From Bacillus pseudomycoides (GTDB lineage: Bacteria > Bacillota > Bacilli > Bacillales > Bacillaceae_G), in NCBI RefSeq assembly GCF_002582035.1, contig NZ_NUQE01000022.1, positions 1 through 64,000 on the forward strand: a stretch of DNA of 64,000 nt, written 5' to 3'. Positions 51,409-60,500 of the stretch are shown here, piece after piece (positions within the stretch are counted from its first letter, which is position 1; each line of letters begins with the position of its first letter). Under the pieces are notes generated by a model that was given only the letters and a program-made list of their open reading frames with translations, had not been told where the DNA came from and ran no database searches. The position numbers were made by a program, and so were the translations under genes.

Positions 51409-52311
51409 ATGAAAGATGTGCGTATCGCTCTTTTTCTATTTGCAACTGTATTATGTATAACTTTAAATAGTTCATCCCCTATACGTCAGCATACTTCTAT
51501 ACATACGGCTTCTTCCTTTTCAAGTCAACGTACACATTTAGGTAAGATGACTGTAAGCTTTTTAAGAGTTGGGCAAGGAGATTCAACAATTATTTCTTTA
51601 CCAAACGGGAAAACAATTTTAATTGATGGTGGACCGTATGAAGCTGGGGAGCCTATTATTGATACATTAATTAAAAAAGGGATTAAACGTTTAGATGTTG
51701 TCATTAGCACACATCCTGATATGGATCATATCGGGGGATTAATCCCAATTATTGAACAAATGCCGGTTTCACTTGTGTTAGATAGTGGGAAACTATATAG
51801 TTCATTTACATATCACACGTACATAAGAAGTATTAAAAAAAGAGGAGTGCCATTTTTAAGCGTAAAAGAAGGGCAATATATCCCTCTGGACCCTCATATT
51901 TCTATTCAAGTGTTAAATGATGGAAAAGCAAAACGAGAAAATAATGAATCATCTATTGTATTGAAAGTTCGTTATGGTAAGGCTGATTTTTTATTTATGG
52001 GAGATGCAGATACAAATACAGAAGAAGAAATGATAAAACAGTATGATATGCATGCAGATGTATTAAAAGTTGGTCATCACGGCTCTTATACATCAACGAG
52101 TGAAAAGTTTATAACAGCTGTTGCACCACAGTTTGCTGTTATTTCATATGATAAAAAGAACCCATATGGTCATCCACATAGAAGTGTGATGAAACGGTTA
52201 TATCGGCATGGCATCAAAATATATACTACCGTAAAACATGATGTTGAAATTGAGACGGACGGTGAGCGCATTGTTATTCAGCAACAGTTACCTTTACCGT
52301 TGTTAAAATAG
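51409..52311 (+). CDS. secreted ComEC-like metallo-beta-lactamase-fold protein
   Basis: A 300-residue hydrolase similar to the C-terminal domain of the competence protein ComEC. N-terminal signal sequence or anchor (ALFLFATVLCITL). Motifs: VSFLRVGQGDSTII, DGGPYEAGE, the metal motif STHPDMDHIGG (HxxxDH type), FLFMGDADTN and VLKVGHHGSYTSTS. Stand-alone versions are common in Bacillus and are proposed extracellular nucleases or phosphodiesterases. AAAGGAGAAGG upstream. No competence gene is adjacent. Confidence 0.88.
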   Translation: MKDVRIALFLFATVLCITLNSSSPIRQHTSIHTASSFSSQRTHLGKMTVSFLRVGQGDSTIISLPNGKTILIDGGPYEAGEPIIDTLIKKGIKRLDVVISTHPDMDHIGGLIPIIEQMPVSLVLDSGKLYSSFTYHTYIRSIKKRGVPFLSVKEGQYIPLDPHISIQVLNDGKAKRENNESSIVLKVRYGKADFLFMGDADTNTEEEMIKQYDMHADVLKVGHHGSYTSTSEKFITAVAPQFAVISYDKKNPYGHPHRSVMKRLYRHGIKIYTTVKHDVEIETDGERIVIQQQLPLPLLK

Positions 52312-52313
52312 TT

Positions 52314-52346
52314 ATTTCAGCAGTGATATATATAAGCTGCTGAAAT
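52314..52346. terminator. bidirectional hairpin
   Basis: ATTTCAGCAG / CTGCTGAAAT between convergent genes, without a strong T tract. Confidence 0.65.
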
Positions 52347-52357
52347 GAAAAACATCG

Positions 52358-52834
52358 TTAATTACGTTTATATACAGTAGCGTTCCAAAGCTTTTCTTGA
52401 TATCCGTTCAATAAAATATCTAAGTCATGCATAATACGATGTATTTCTACAAGTGTAGTTGCTTTTTTTTCTTCACGGGCTTGTTTCGTGTAAGAAACAA
52501 TATTCTGGAAGTCTTTTTGTAAAGCACCTTCAGCTGATGGTGTGTACTGTAAGAATTGTTCTTCAATTTGTTTTAAAGCAGCATCATGCTCAGCCCATAA
52601 AGAAGAAGAAGGGGTCCAGCTTTTATACTGATCATAACAGACCAACTTGTTTAGCAATTCATGCTGTTCGTGAATTGATTTGTAAATAGTTGCAGTTTGT
52701 GCATCTTTTGGAGGTTCTGGAGGTGAAGTAACTTGTTTAGATATATTCATTTTCGTCATCACATAGTAAGACACAGAACCGATTAGAACTACTGTTATCA
52801 AGATCATACATGAAATAATTGTCGACTTTTTCAT
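52358..52834 (-). CDS. membrane-anchored protein of unknown function
   Basis: I do not recognise this 158-residue protein. It has one N-terminal hydrophobic helix (about residues 5-25, IISCMILITVVLIGSVSYYV) and then an extracytoplasmic, mostly helical domain: PPEPPKDAQTATIYKSIHEQ, WTPSSSLWAEHDAALKQIEEQ, then LVEIHRIMHDLDILLNGYQE. No lipobox, so an uncleaved anchor is likely. The ribosome-binding site AAAGGAGAG is slightly distant from the ATG. Confidence 0.7.
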   Translation of the reverse strand: MKKSTIISCMILITVVLIGSVSYYVMTKMNISKQVTSPPEPPKDAQTATIYKSIHEQHELLNKLVCYDQYKSWTPSSSLWAEHDAALKQIEEQFLQYTPSAEGALQKDFQNIVSYTKQAREEKKATTLVEIHRIMHDLDILLNGYQEKLWNATVYKRN

Positions 52835-52929
52835 AAAATTGTTAATCTCTCCTTTTGAATAAAAATACTATATATTATAATTAGAGAAGAAAAATAAATT
52901 ACCTTTTTCCTATATTAAAAATTTACCTA

Positions 52930-52943
52930 CAATGTATAGACAA
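52930..52943 (+). promoter_or_regulatory. possible NagR (dre-like) site
   Basis: CAATGTATAGACAA has the TATAGAC core of NagR/YvoA dre sites. About 80 bp upstream of nagA. A 7-bp inverted repeat (ATAATAC, 5 bp, GTATTAT, 52985-53003) sits closer to the gene. Confidence 0.35.
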
Positions 52944-53023
52944 CTACTCGTGTGTATATTATGATGAAAATAGGCAATTAGGTAATAATACAAGTAGTAT
53001 TATATGGGAAAGGATCGATGGAA

Positions 53024-54166
53024 ATGAAAACGCAAGTTGTCATCAATGCCAAAATTTATACAGGTCATGAAGTACTAGAAAACGGTTTTATTCGTTACAC
53101 AGATCAAATTCAAGAACTGGGATTGATGGCTCAGTATTTACCAAAAGAAAATGAAGAGATTCATGATATAAAAGGAAATCTTGTAATTCCAGGAATGATT
53201 GATATTCATATTCACGGTGGATACGATATTGATGCAATGGATGCAAATAGCGACGGATTGGTAACTCTTAGTAAACAGATGTTACAAGAAGGAGTTACAA
53301 CTTTTTTTCCAACAACAATGACGCAGTCTCCTGAAGCAATTGAAGCGGCTCTAAGTGCAGCGAAAGAAGCAAAGGAAAAAGGTGCGCATTTTGAATATAT
53401 TCATTTAGAAGGCCCGTACGTTTCAAAAAAACGTGCAGGTGCGCAGCCGCTTAAGTACATTGTTCCTGCAAATATTGAACAATTTAAACAATGGCAAGAA
53501 GCAAGCGGAAATTTAATTAAACTGGTAACATATGCTCCTGAAGAAGAAGGTGCACGTGAGTTTGAACAATATCTCGTGGGAACTGGTGTTATCGGTACGA
53601 TTGGACATACAGATGCAACTGATGAGCAATTAACAGGTAGAAATATTACACATGCAACTCATCTTTATAATCAAATGCGTGGTTTGCATCATCGTGAGCC
53701 GGGGGTAGTTGGTCATGTGTTATTAAACCCAGATGTAATGGTTGAAATGATTACAGATGGTATTCATATTCATCCGGATATGGTGAAAATGGCATATAAA
53801 TTAAAAGGACCTAAAAAAGTGAGTGTCATTACAGATGCGATGCGTGCGAAGGGTTTAGCAGATGGATTATATGAGCTAGGTGGACAACCGGTTATTGTAA
53901 AAAATGGTAGTGCGCGATTAGAAGATGGCACATTAGCAGGCAGCATTTTAACGATGGATCAAGCGTTTCGTAACGTGATTGCGTTTACTGGATGTTCTGT
54001 TGAAGAAGCAGTTCTTATGACATCCATTAATCAGGCTGAGGAGTTTGGATTAGTAAATAAGGGTGCTTTAGAAACAGGAAAAAATGCGGATTTTGTTATT
54101 ATGTCTAAAGATTTATATGTACAAGATACAGTTCGATTAGGAGTTCATATGAAAGAGGGGAAATAA
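53024..54166 (+). CDS. nagA: N-acetylglucosamine-6-phosphate deacetylase
   Basis: The 380-residue amidohydrolase removes acetate from GlcNAc-6-P, first committed step of amino-sugar use and of cell-wall recycling. Metal motif PGMIDIHIHGGYDIDAMD, HLEGPYVSKKRAGAQ, IGHTDATDEQ, THLYNQMRGLHHREPG and ITDAM (catalytic Asp). The ATG at 53024 has better spacing from AAAGGA than the ATG at 53018. Its stop codon touches the nagB start. Confidence 0.95.
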   Translation: MKTQVVINAKIYTGHEVLENGFIRYTDQIQELGLMAQYLPKENEEIHDIKGNLVIPGMIDIHIHGGYDIDAMDANSDGLVTLSKQMLQEGVTTFFPTTMTQSPEAIEAALSAAKEAKEKGAHFEYIHLEGPYVSKKRAGAQPLKYIVPANIEQFKQWQEASGNLIKLVTYAPEEEGAREFEQYLVGTGVIGTIGHTDATDEQLTGRNITHATHLYNQMRGLHHREPGVVGHVLLNPDVMVEMITDGIHIHPDMVKMAYKLKGPKKVSVITDAMRAKGLADGLYELGGQPVIVKNGSARLEDGTLAGSILTMDQAFRNVIAFTGCSVEEAVLMTSINQAEEFGLVNKGALETGKNADFVIMSKDLYVQDTVRLGVHMKEGK

Positions 54167-54955
54167 ATGAATATCGTTGTTGTAAACACTCCAGAAGAAT
54201 TAGCAGCAGCAGGTTATAAATTAATTGAGCAAGTTGTAAAATCTAAAGAAAATCCAGTTCTAGGAATGGCTACAGGAAGCTCTCCAATAGGAATTTATGC
54301 ATTAATGAGAAAAAATAAACTTGATACAAGCTGTGTAACCACTGTAAACTTAGATGAGTACGTAAATTTACCATATGAAGACAAAAACAGCTATCATTAC
54401 TTTATGAAAGAACAGTTGTTTGATTATCTTCCATTTAAAGAAACCTATGTACCAAATGGAATGGCAGACGATTTACAAGAGGAATGTAAACGTTATGAAA
54501 GTATTATTGACGCCAATCCAGTTGATTTGCAAATTCTTGGAATCGGTGAAAACGGTCACATCGGATTTAATGAGCCGGGAACATCATTTGATTCTGCAAC
54601 TAACATTGTTGAGTTAACAGAATCTACCCGTCAAGCAAACCGTCGTTTCTTCAAAAAAGAAGAAGATGTGCCAACTCATGCAATTACAATGGGAATTGGT
54701 AGCATTATGAAAGCGAAACAAATTTTACTTGTTGTTTCTGGCTTGAAAAAAGCAGAAGCGATTAGGGAAATGCTACAAGGGAACATAAACGAAGGTTGTC
54801 CGGCTACGGTTTTACAACGTCATCCAAATGTAACCGTAATCGCAGATCAAGAAGCTCTATCTTTATGCAGTGAGGCGATTGCTGATGAACATCGACAAGT
54901 ATTCACCATTTCCGATCTATTATCAGATTCAAGAGTGGGTGAAACAACTAATTGA
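54167..54955 (+). CDS. nagB: glucosamine-6-phosphate deaminase
   Basis: A 262-residue isomerase/deaminase giving fructose-6-phosphate and ammonia. Seen: [16 protein letters not shown] (phosphate loop), [11 protein letters not shown] with catalytic Asp, [20 protein letters not shown] and [19 protein letters not shown]. Directly follows nagA. The 3' 68 bp overlap the proposed start of nagR in another frame, so the C-terminal tail ([12 protein letters not shown]...) and the regulator N-terminus share DNA. Confidence 0.95.
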   Translation: MNIVVVNTPEELAAAGYKLIEQVVKSKENPVLGMATGSSPIGIYALMRKNKLDTSCVTTVNLDEYVNLPYEDKNSYHYFMKEQLFDYLPFKETYVPNGMADDLQEECKRYESIIDANPVDLQILGIGENGHIGFNEPGTSFDSATNIVELTESTRQANRRFFKKEEDVPTHAITMGIGSIMKAKQILLVVSGLKKAEAIREMLQGNINEGCPATVLQRHPNVTVIADQEALSLCSEAIADEHRQVFTISDLLSDSRVGETTN

Positions 54956-55616
54956 AGACGGTGAATGGAATCCGGGAGATAAAATTCCATCTGAAAATGA
55001 ATTATGTGATAAGTTTGAAGTAAGTCGAATGACAATCAGACAGGCAATTAATAATTTAGTTGAACAAGGATATTTATATCGAAAGCGTGGAATTGGAACT
55101 TTTGTGCAACTTCCGAAAGTTGAACAGAAGTTACAAGGCATGACTGGATTTACAGAGGATATGCTTTCTCGTGGAATGAAACCTAGTAGCGCGTTATTAA
55201 GCTTTCAACTTGTTCCAGCTACTGCTAAAGTAGCAGACAGGCTTAGAATTCAAGAGGGAGAATCAGTTTACGAAGTGAGACGTATTCGCTTAGCTGATGA
55301 GGAACCAATTGCGTTTGAGACAACGTATTTATCACCATCTCTTGTAAAAGATATTAATGAAGAAATTTTGCAGCAATCATTGTATGAGCACTTAGAAAAA
55401 AAGCTAGGCTTTAAGCTAGTTCGTGCTACGCAATCTATTGAAGCATCTATTGCAACAGATGAAGAGGCTGCGCATCTTCATATTCCGAAGAAAGCACCTG
55501 TGCTTGTAATGAGACAGTGGTCGTATGCAGAAGGTGAGTTGCCGCTGGAATACGTAAAATGTATTTACAGAGGAGATCGTTATAAGTTTATTACAAATAT
55601 TTCACGCAATAAGTAA
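54888..55616 (+). CDS. nagR: GntR/UTRA regulator of amino-sugar use
   Basis: A 242-residue HutC-subfamily regulator like B. subtilis YvoA/NagR. N-terminal winged helix: [48 protein letters not shown] and RKRGIGTFV. The UTRA effector domain follows, with [14 protein letters not shown] and [23 protein letters not shown]. The ligand is expected to be GlcNAc-6-P or GlcN-6-P. The ATG at 54888 is chosen because YvoA begins MNI; it overlaps nagB by 68 bp, implying coupled translation. Confidence 0.92.
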   Translation, partial: NIDKYSPFPIYYQIQEWVKQLIEDGEWNPGDKIPSENELCDKFEVSRMTIRQAINNLVEQGYLYRKRGIGTFVQLPKVEQKLQGMTGFTEDMLSRGMKPSSALLSFQLVPATAKVADRLRIQEGESVYEVRRIRLADEEPIAFETTYLSPSLVKDINEEILQQSLYEHLEKKLGFKLVRATQSIEASIATDEEAAHLHIPKKAPVLVMRQWSYAEGELPLEYVKCIYRGDRYKFITNISRNK

Positions 55617-55639
55617 AACATAATGTTTTATGTGATGAA

Positions 55640-55779
55640 ATAAAGTGAAACTTCCATCAGTGGGGGGCTTCATCCCCACTGATGGTTAGTTGAACCAATC
55701 GGGCTCTTACGGGCAGTTATCCCCCGCCTAGCTTCTTCGTTTTCTGTGGGGGTTTTACTGCCCGTTAGTGCGGGATAAA
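55640..55779 (+). repeat. bcr1-type repeat, nearly full length, tandem copy 1
   Basis: Complete first hairpin and middle module; the second hairpin is slightly shortened. It ends in ATAAA that is also the start of the next copy. Confidence 0.93.
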
Positions 55780-55855
55780 GTGAAACTTCCACACACCCCC
55801 ACTGATAGGGAGCTGAATCAATCGAGCTTTTACTGCCCGCGAATAGCGGGATAAA
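55775..55855 (+). repeat. bcr1-type repeat, tandem copy 2
   Basis: Begins at the shared ATAAA, lacks half of the first hairpin and all of the second, ends with GCGAATAGCGGGATAAA. A head-to-tail tandem. Confidence 0.92.
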
Positions 55856-55893
55856 AATACGACTCATCCTTATAAGGAGTGAGTCGTATTTTT
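55852..55893 (-). terminator. terminator of the HAD gene
   Basis: On the minus strand AATACGACTCA / TGAGTCGTATT with inner pairing, then TTTTTAT; it overlaps the end of the coding region. Confidence 0.85.
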
Positions 55894-56688
55894 ATATTCT
55901 TTATTATTATAATGCAGAACATATTCAATCGCATCTTTAACAGAAGAAACAGTATGAGCTGCATGTTGTCTGACTTCATCATCTGAACCTGCCATCGCAA
56001 AGCTATGAGGTGTTAAAGCAAACATTGGGATATCATTGTAGGAATCACCAATACAAGCTATTTCGTTAGGCTGAATGTTAAATTCCTCTAATAAGACAGA
56101 AATAGCAGAACCTTTACTAATGTTAGGTGGCATAACATCCAAACACTGCTCGGCAGAAATAAAGGTACTTACTTTCCCTTTAAAATTTTCATCAATTTGC
56201 TTTTGAAGAGTAACTAAATTTTCTTTGGTACCCCCAACTGAAATTTTATTTGGGAAAATTGTTTTATCGATTTTTTCGAGCAACTTTGGTTCTGCAACGG
56301 AAGTCATTTTTATTTGCTTTTCGAGTTCGTGAATAAACGGTGTTTTTTCTTCAATATAATAATTATATTCATCACTTACATAACGAAAGAATGGTTCTTT
56401 ATTTGTTATAGACAACAGCTCAGGTAAAATAGTAGAATCAAATGTTGCTGATAACAATTGTTTATTTTCGTGTGTATATACAAATACACCATTGACACTA
56501 ATACGATGAAAGTTCATGTCAACTTTGTTCATTAACCCGGCAATTTCATTATCAAGTCTTCCAGAAGCGAAACAAAGGATTATATTTTTATCAGCAAGGC
56601 TACGCAGTGCATCTATATCTTGTTTATCGATTACACCTCCGTGTTGCATCATTGTGCCATCAATATCGCTTATGAACATTTTAATCAT
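55870..56688 (-). CDS. HAD-superfamily phosphatase, Cof type
   Basis: A 272-residue HAD-IIB hydrolase, paralogous to the one at 45244. Motif I ISDIDGTMM, motif II CFASGR, Lys in NISKGSAISVLL, motif IV IGDSYNDIPMFAL. Substrate unknown. AGGAGCAACGCC precedes the ATG. It stands alone between nagR and glcT, so a role in sugar-phosphate control is possible but unsupported. Confidence 0.9.
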   Translation of the reverse strand: MIKMFISDIDGTMMQHGGVIDKQDIDALRSLADKNIILCFASGRLDNEIAGLMNKVDMNFHRISVNGVFVYTHENKQLLSATFDSTILPELLSITNKEPFFRYVSDEYNYYIEEKTPFIHELEKQIKMTSVAEPKLLEKIDKTIFPNKISVGGTKENLVTLQKQIDENFKGKVSTFISAEQCLDVMPPNISKGSAISVLLEEFNIQPNEIACIGDSYNDIPMFALTPHSFAMAGSDDEVRQHAAHTVSSVKDAIEYVLHYNNKEYKNTTHSL

Positions 56689-56853
56689 GGCGTTGCTCCT
56701 TTCTACTAGACGTATATCTTTACATTATACGCATCTCATACAATCATGTCTAAAAAACGACATTTTCAAAATGGTAGATGTTTTACATTGACGAAAAATA
56801 AGATTGTTCTGTAACATGAAAGAAGACCTTTTTACGTGCAAGGGTGGTGTTGA

Positions 56854-57702
56854 ATGAATAATTGTCTCGAAATTAAAAAAGTTTTAAATAATAATGTTAT
56901 TATTGCTGCCCATCCAGAACATGAAGAAGTAGTTGTCATTGGAAAAGGAATTGGGTTTGGCAAAAAAGCAAAAGAAATGTTAGAAGTAGAACAAATTGAA
57001 AAAATGTTTGTGTTAACAAATGAACGTGAGCGTGAACAATATAAACTTCTTGTTCCGCATGTGAGTGAGAAGTTAATTGAATTAATGAATGATCTTATGT
57101 TTTATATTCAAGATCGAGTAGATACACCGTTAAATGAGCATATTCATATTGCTTTAACGGATCATATTGCTTTTGCAATTAAGCGATTAAAGCAGGGATT
57201 TACAGTAGACAATCCATTTTTAGTGGAAACAAAAGTACTGTATCCAAATGAATATAAAATTGCAGAGGAAGTTGTAGAATTAATTAATTCTCGCTTAAAT
57301 ATTCATCTTCCAGAAGGGGAGATTGGATTTATTGCATTGCATATTTATAGCTCTATTACAAACTCCGAAGTGTCTTCTATTAATCAAAATTCTAGATTGA
57401 TTGCTCATCTCGTCTCTTTAATTGAAGAAAATTTACAGATCGTGTTAGACAAAGAGAGCATTCATTATTTACGTCTTGTTCGGCATTTGCAATACGCGAT
57501 TGAACGTGTGAAAAATGGTGAACAAGTGGAAGAATCACAAAATTTTGCAACCCTTTTAAAAGCTGAATTTCCAGAGTGCTATAATTTGGCGTGGAAACTT
57601 GTCAAAGTAATGCAAAAGCAATTGCAACTGCCTGTGTATGAAGCGGAATCGATTTATTTAACGATGCACCTACAGCGTTTAGTAAAGGGAGAAAAAATGT
57701 AG
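56854..57702 (+). CDS. glcT: transcription antiterminator GlcT
   Basis: A 282-residue BglG-family antiterminator. The N-terminal RNA-binding CAT domain (about 1-60) has IKKVLNNNVIIA and VIGKGIGFGKKAKE. Two PTS-regulation domains follow, each with the conserved phosphorylatable His regions (ALTDHIAFAIKRLKQ, GFIALHIYSS; HYLRLVRHLQYAIERV, YLTMHLQRL). When glucose is present it binds the leader upstream of ptsG and prevents termination. AAGGGTGG upstream. Immediately precedes its target. Confidence 0.94.
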   Translation: MNNCLEIKKVLNNNVIIAAHPEHEEVVVIGKGIGFGKKAKEMLEVEQIEKMFVLTNEREREQYKLLVPHVSEKLIELMNDLMFYIQDRVDTPLNEHIHIALTDHIAFAIKRLKQGFTVDNPFLVETKVLYPNEYKIAEEVVELINSRLNIHLPEGEIGFIALHIYSSITNSEVSSINQNSRLIAHLVSLIEENLQIVLDKESIHYLRLVRHLQYAIERVKNGEQVEESQNFATLLKAEFPECYNLAWKLVKVMQKQLQLPVYEAESIYLTMHLQRLVKGEKM

Positions 57703-57746
57703 AAATTGTTTGATTTTGTCGAAAATGTAAACGGTAAAAAAAGTTG

Positions 57747-57775
57747 TTGAATCGCTTACATGACTTATGTATAAT
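57747..57775 (+). promoter_or_regulatory. ptsG promoter
   Basis: TTGAAT, 17 bp, TATAAT with a TG extension. A partial cre-like sequence (GGAAACGTTTGC near 57823) lies in the leader. Confidence 0.8.
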
Positions 57776-57879
57776 AAACTTACAGAAAGTTATTACTTTC
57801 GACAAATATTGCACATCGATAAACGGAAACGTTTGCGTGAACTGAATATCGCACTTATTTCATTACGATTCGACACGTG

Positions 57880-57905
57880 TTACTGATTCGATCAGGCATG
57901 AGTGA
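57880..57905 (+). promoter_or_regulatory. RAT: GlcT-binding RNA antiterminator
   Basis: TTACTGATTCGATCAGGCAT and following bases match the B. subtilis ptsG RAT as I remember it. Its 3' part (AGGCATGAGT) is shared with the terminator stem, so GlcT binding and termination exclude each other. Confidence 0.92.
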
Positions 57906-57990
57906 AGAAGAGGTTGGAATGGTAGCTTTTGAAAGGGACATACTACTCCTTGATAGCTATTTTCTACCTTTTTTTACTCATGCCTTTTTG
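57894..57990 (+). terminator. ptsG leader terminator
   Basis: AGGCATGAGT (57894-57903) pairs with ACTCATGCCT (57976-57985), followed by TTTTTG. The loop is long and internally structured. Conditional, controlled by GlcT. Confidence 0.9.
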
Positions 57991-58036
57991 CATTTGCCGA
58001 AAGTAAAAATAAAAAAGAAAGGGAGGAAGAATCCAA

Positions 58037-60100
58037 ATGTTTAAAAAGATTTTTGGTGTTCTTCAAAAAGTCGGAAAAGCATTAATGCTTCCAGTTGCTA
58101 TCCTTCCGGCGGCAGGTATTTTACTTGGATTTGGTAATGCATTTCAAAATCCACAGTTAACAAATTTAATTCCTGCTTTAAAAGCAGACTGGTTTGTTCT
58201 AGTTGCAAAAATTATGGAACAATCCGGTGATATTATTTTCGCAAACCTTGCATTATTATTCGCAGTAGGGGTTGCCATCGGGTTATCAAACGGAGACGGA
58301 GTAGCTGGATTAGCGGCCTTCGTTGGATATTTAATTATGAATAAAACGATGAGCGTATTCTTAGGAGTAGACAAGCTAGTTCAAGTAACAAGCAAAGCTG
58401 GAGATCCAATTAAAACTGGTTTTACAGATCCCGCTTATGCAAATGTATTAGGTATTCCAACACTTCAAACAGGGGTGTTTGGTGGTATTATTGTCGGGAT
58501 ATTAGCAGCATATTGCTATAACAAATACTACAACATCGAATTGCCATCATACTTAGGATTCTTTGCTGGTAAGCGTTTCGTACCAATTGCAACAGCAACA
58601 TTCTCTGTACTTTTAGGGATTGTAATGTGCTTTGTTTGGCCACCAATTCAAGGTGCTTTAAATACGTTTTCACATCAAATGATTGATGCAAATAAAACGT
58701 TAGCAGCATTTATGTTTGGTTTGATTGAGCGGTCTTTAATTCCGTTCGGGCTACATCATATTTTCTATGCGCCGTTCTGGTTTGAGTTTGGTTCATATAC
58801 AAATGCAGCAGGTGAAGTTATCCACGGTGACCAGAAGATTTTCATGGCACAATTAAAAGATGGTGCTACATTAACAGCTGGTACATTTACAACAGGTAAA
58901 TATCCGTTTATGATGTTCGGTCTTCCAGCAGCAGCATTAGCAATGTATCATGAAGCACGTCCGGAAAATAAAAAAATGGCAGCTGGTATTTTAGGGTCTG
59001 CTGCGTTAACATCTTTCTTAACAGGTATTACAGAACCAATTGAGTTCTCATTCTTATTCGTAGCACCTGTACTATTTGGAATACATGCAGTATTTGCTGG
59101 TTTATCATTTATGGCTATGCAACTTTTAAACGTTAAAATCGGGATGACATTCTCCGGTGGTTTAATTGACTTTATGTTATTTGGTGTCTTACCAGGCCGT
59201 ACCGCATGGTGGTGGGTAATTATTGTTGGTCTTGCATTAGCAGTGATTTACTACTTCGGATTCCGCTTTGCAATTCGCAAATGGGATTTAAAAACACCAG
59301 GTCGTGAAGTAGTAGAAGAGGTTGAAGGAGCAGGAAAAGTAGAAGCAGGCGAGCTTCCAGGTGAAATTTTAGTAGCATTTGGCGGAAAAGAAAACATCGC
59401 TTCTTTAGATGCTTGTATTACACGTTTACGCGTTCAAGTAAAAGAGCAAAAAGATGTAAATAAAGATCGTTTAAAAGAGCTTGGAGCAGCAGGTGTTCTT
59501 GAGGTTGGTAACAATATTCAAGCGATTTTCGGACCAAAATCTGATACGTTAAAATCACAAATTCAAGATATTATGGCAGGTCGTGCAGTGCATGTTCCAA
59601 AAGAAGCACCTGCAAAAGTAGAAGAGCCTGTACAAAAAGCAGATGTAAATGAAGTAATTGCAATTCCGATTGAAGGTAAAATTTTACCGATTACAGAAGT
59701 ACCAGACCAAGTGTTTTCTGGAAAAATGATGGGAGATGGCTTTGCAATTGAACCAACAGAAGGTACAGTAGTATCTCCAGTAAATGGTGAAATTGTGAAC
59801 GTATTCCCAACAAAACATGCAATTGGTATTCAATCAGAAGGCGGAAAAGAAATTTTAATCCACTTCGGTATTGATACGGTGAAATTGAATGGAGAAGGTT
59901 TTGAAGCGCTAGTTTCTCAAGGTGATAAAGTAACGCAAGGACAACCTTTATTAAAAGTAGATATAGCATTTGTAAAAGAAAATGCGCCTTCTATTATTAC
60001 GCCGATTGTTTTCACAAACTTACAAGAAGGACAGAAAGTTGAAATCAAAAAGCAAGAGAATGTCAAAAAAGGTGAAACAAACGTTATTGACATTCAGTAA
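58037..60100 (+). CDS. ptsG: glucose-specific PTS enzyme IICBA
   Basis: A 687-residue transporter-kinase. EIIC (about 1-400) has many membrane helices, from [20 protein letters not shown] to [13 protein letters not shown] and [19 protein letters not shown] has the phosphocysteine in [15 protein letters not shown] has [24 protein letters not shown] and the phospho-His in [17 protein letters not shown]. It imports glucose with phosphorylation. Full domain complement, no truncation. Regulated by GlcT through the RAT upstream. Confidence 0.97.
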   Translation: MFKKIFGVLQKVGKALMLPVAILPAAGILLGFGNAFQNPQLTNLIPALKADWFVLVAKIMEQSGDIIFANLALLFAVGVAIGLSNGDGVAGLAAFVGYLIMNKTMSVFLGVDKLVQVTSKAGDPIKTGFTDPAYANVLGIPTLQTGVFGGIIVGILAAYCYNKYYNIELPSYLGFFAGKRFVPIATATFSVLLGIVMCFVWPPIQGALNTFSHQMIDANKTLAAFMFGLIERSLIPFGLHHIFYAPFWFEFGSYTNAAGEVIHGDQKIFMAQLKDGATLTAGTFTTGKYPFMMFGLPAAALAMYHEARPENKKMAAGILGSAALTSFLTGITEPIEFSFLFVAPVLFGIHAVFAGLSFMAMQLLNVKIGMTFSGGLIDFMLFGVLPGRTAWWWVIIVGLALAVIYYFGFRFAIRKWDLKTPGREVVEEVEGAGKVEAGELPGEILVAFGGKENIASLDACITRLRVQVKEQKDVNKDRLKELGAAGVLEVGNNIQAIFGPKSDTLKSQIQDIMAGRAVHVPKEAPAKVEEPVQKADVNEVIAIPIEGKILPITEVPDQVFSGKMMGDGFAIEPTEGTVVSPVNGEIVNVFPTKHAIGIQSEGGKEILIHFGIDTVKLNGEGFEALVSQGDKVTQGQPLLKVDIAFVKENAPSIITPIVFTNLQEGQKVEIKKQENVKKGETNVIDIQ

Positions 60101-60127
60101 AATTTAGACGCAAAATGTTTATAATTA

Positions 60128-60163
60128 TAATAGGCGATGTAGTTGACCGTGCATCGCCTATTA
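60128..60163 (+). terminator. hairpin between ptsG and ptsH
   Basis: A 12-bp stem TAATAGGCGATG / CATCGCCTATTA with a 12-nt loop and no T run; a partial terminator or processing site. Confidence 0.6.
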
Positions 60164-60236
60164 TATACAATAGTGAGTGAAGTACTCACATCTATACAAC
60201 TTAAAATATACTGTAGTTTAAAGGAGATAAATTATT

Positions 60237-60500
60237 ATGGAAAAAATCTTTAAAGTAACTAGCGACTCAGGAATTCATGCTCGTCCAGCAACTTTACTTG
60301 TAAACACAGCAAGCAAATTTGGTGCTGATATTAACTTAGAGTATAACGGCAAAACTGTAAACTTAAAATCAATCATGGGTGTTATGTCTTTAGGTATTCA
60401 ACAAGGCGCAGAAATCAAAATCACTGCAAACGGTGATGATGCAGCTCAAGCATTAACAGCTATCGAAGAAACTATGAAAAACGAAGGATTAGGAGAATAA
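60237..60500 (+). CDS. ptsH: phosphocarrier protein HPr
   Basis: An 87-residue HPr. Both regulatory residues are visible: His15 in SGIHARPAT, phosphorylated by enzyme I, and Ser46 in [11 protein letters not shown], phosphorylated by HPr kinase for CcpA-dependent catabolite control. AAAGGAG upstream. Its TAA stop shares a base with the ptsI ATG (TAATG). Confidence 0.97.
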   Translation: MEKIFKVTSDSGIHARPATLLVNTASKFGADINLEYNGKTVNLKSIMGVMSLGIQQGAEIKITANGDDAAQALTAIEETMKNEGLGE

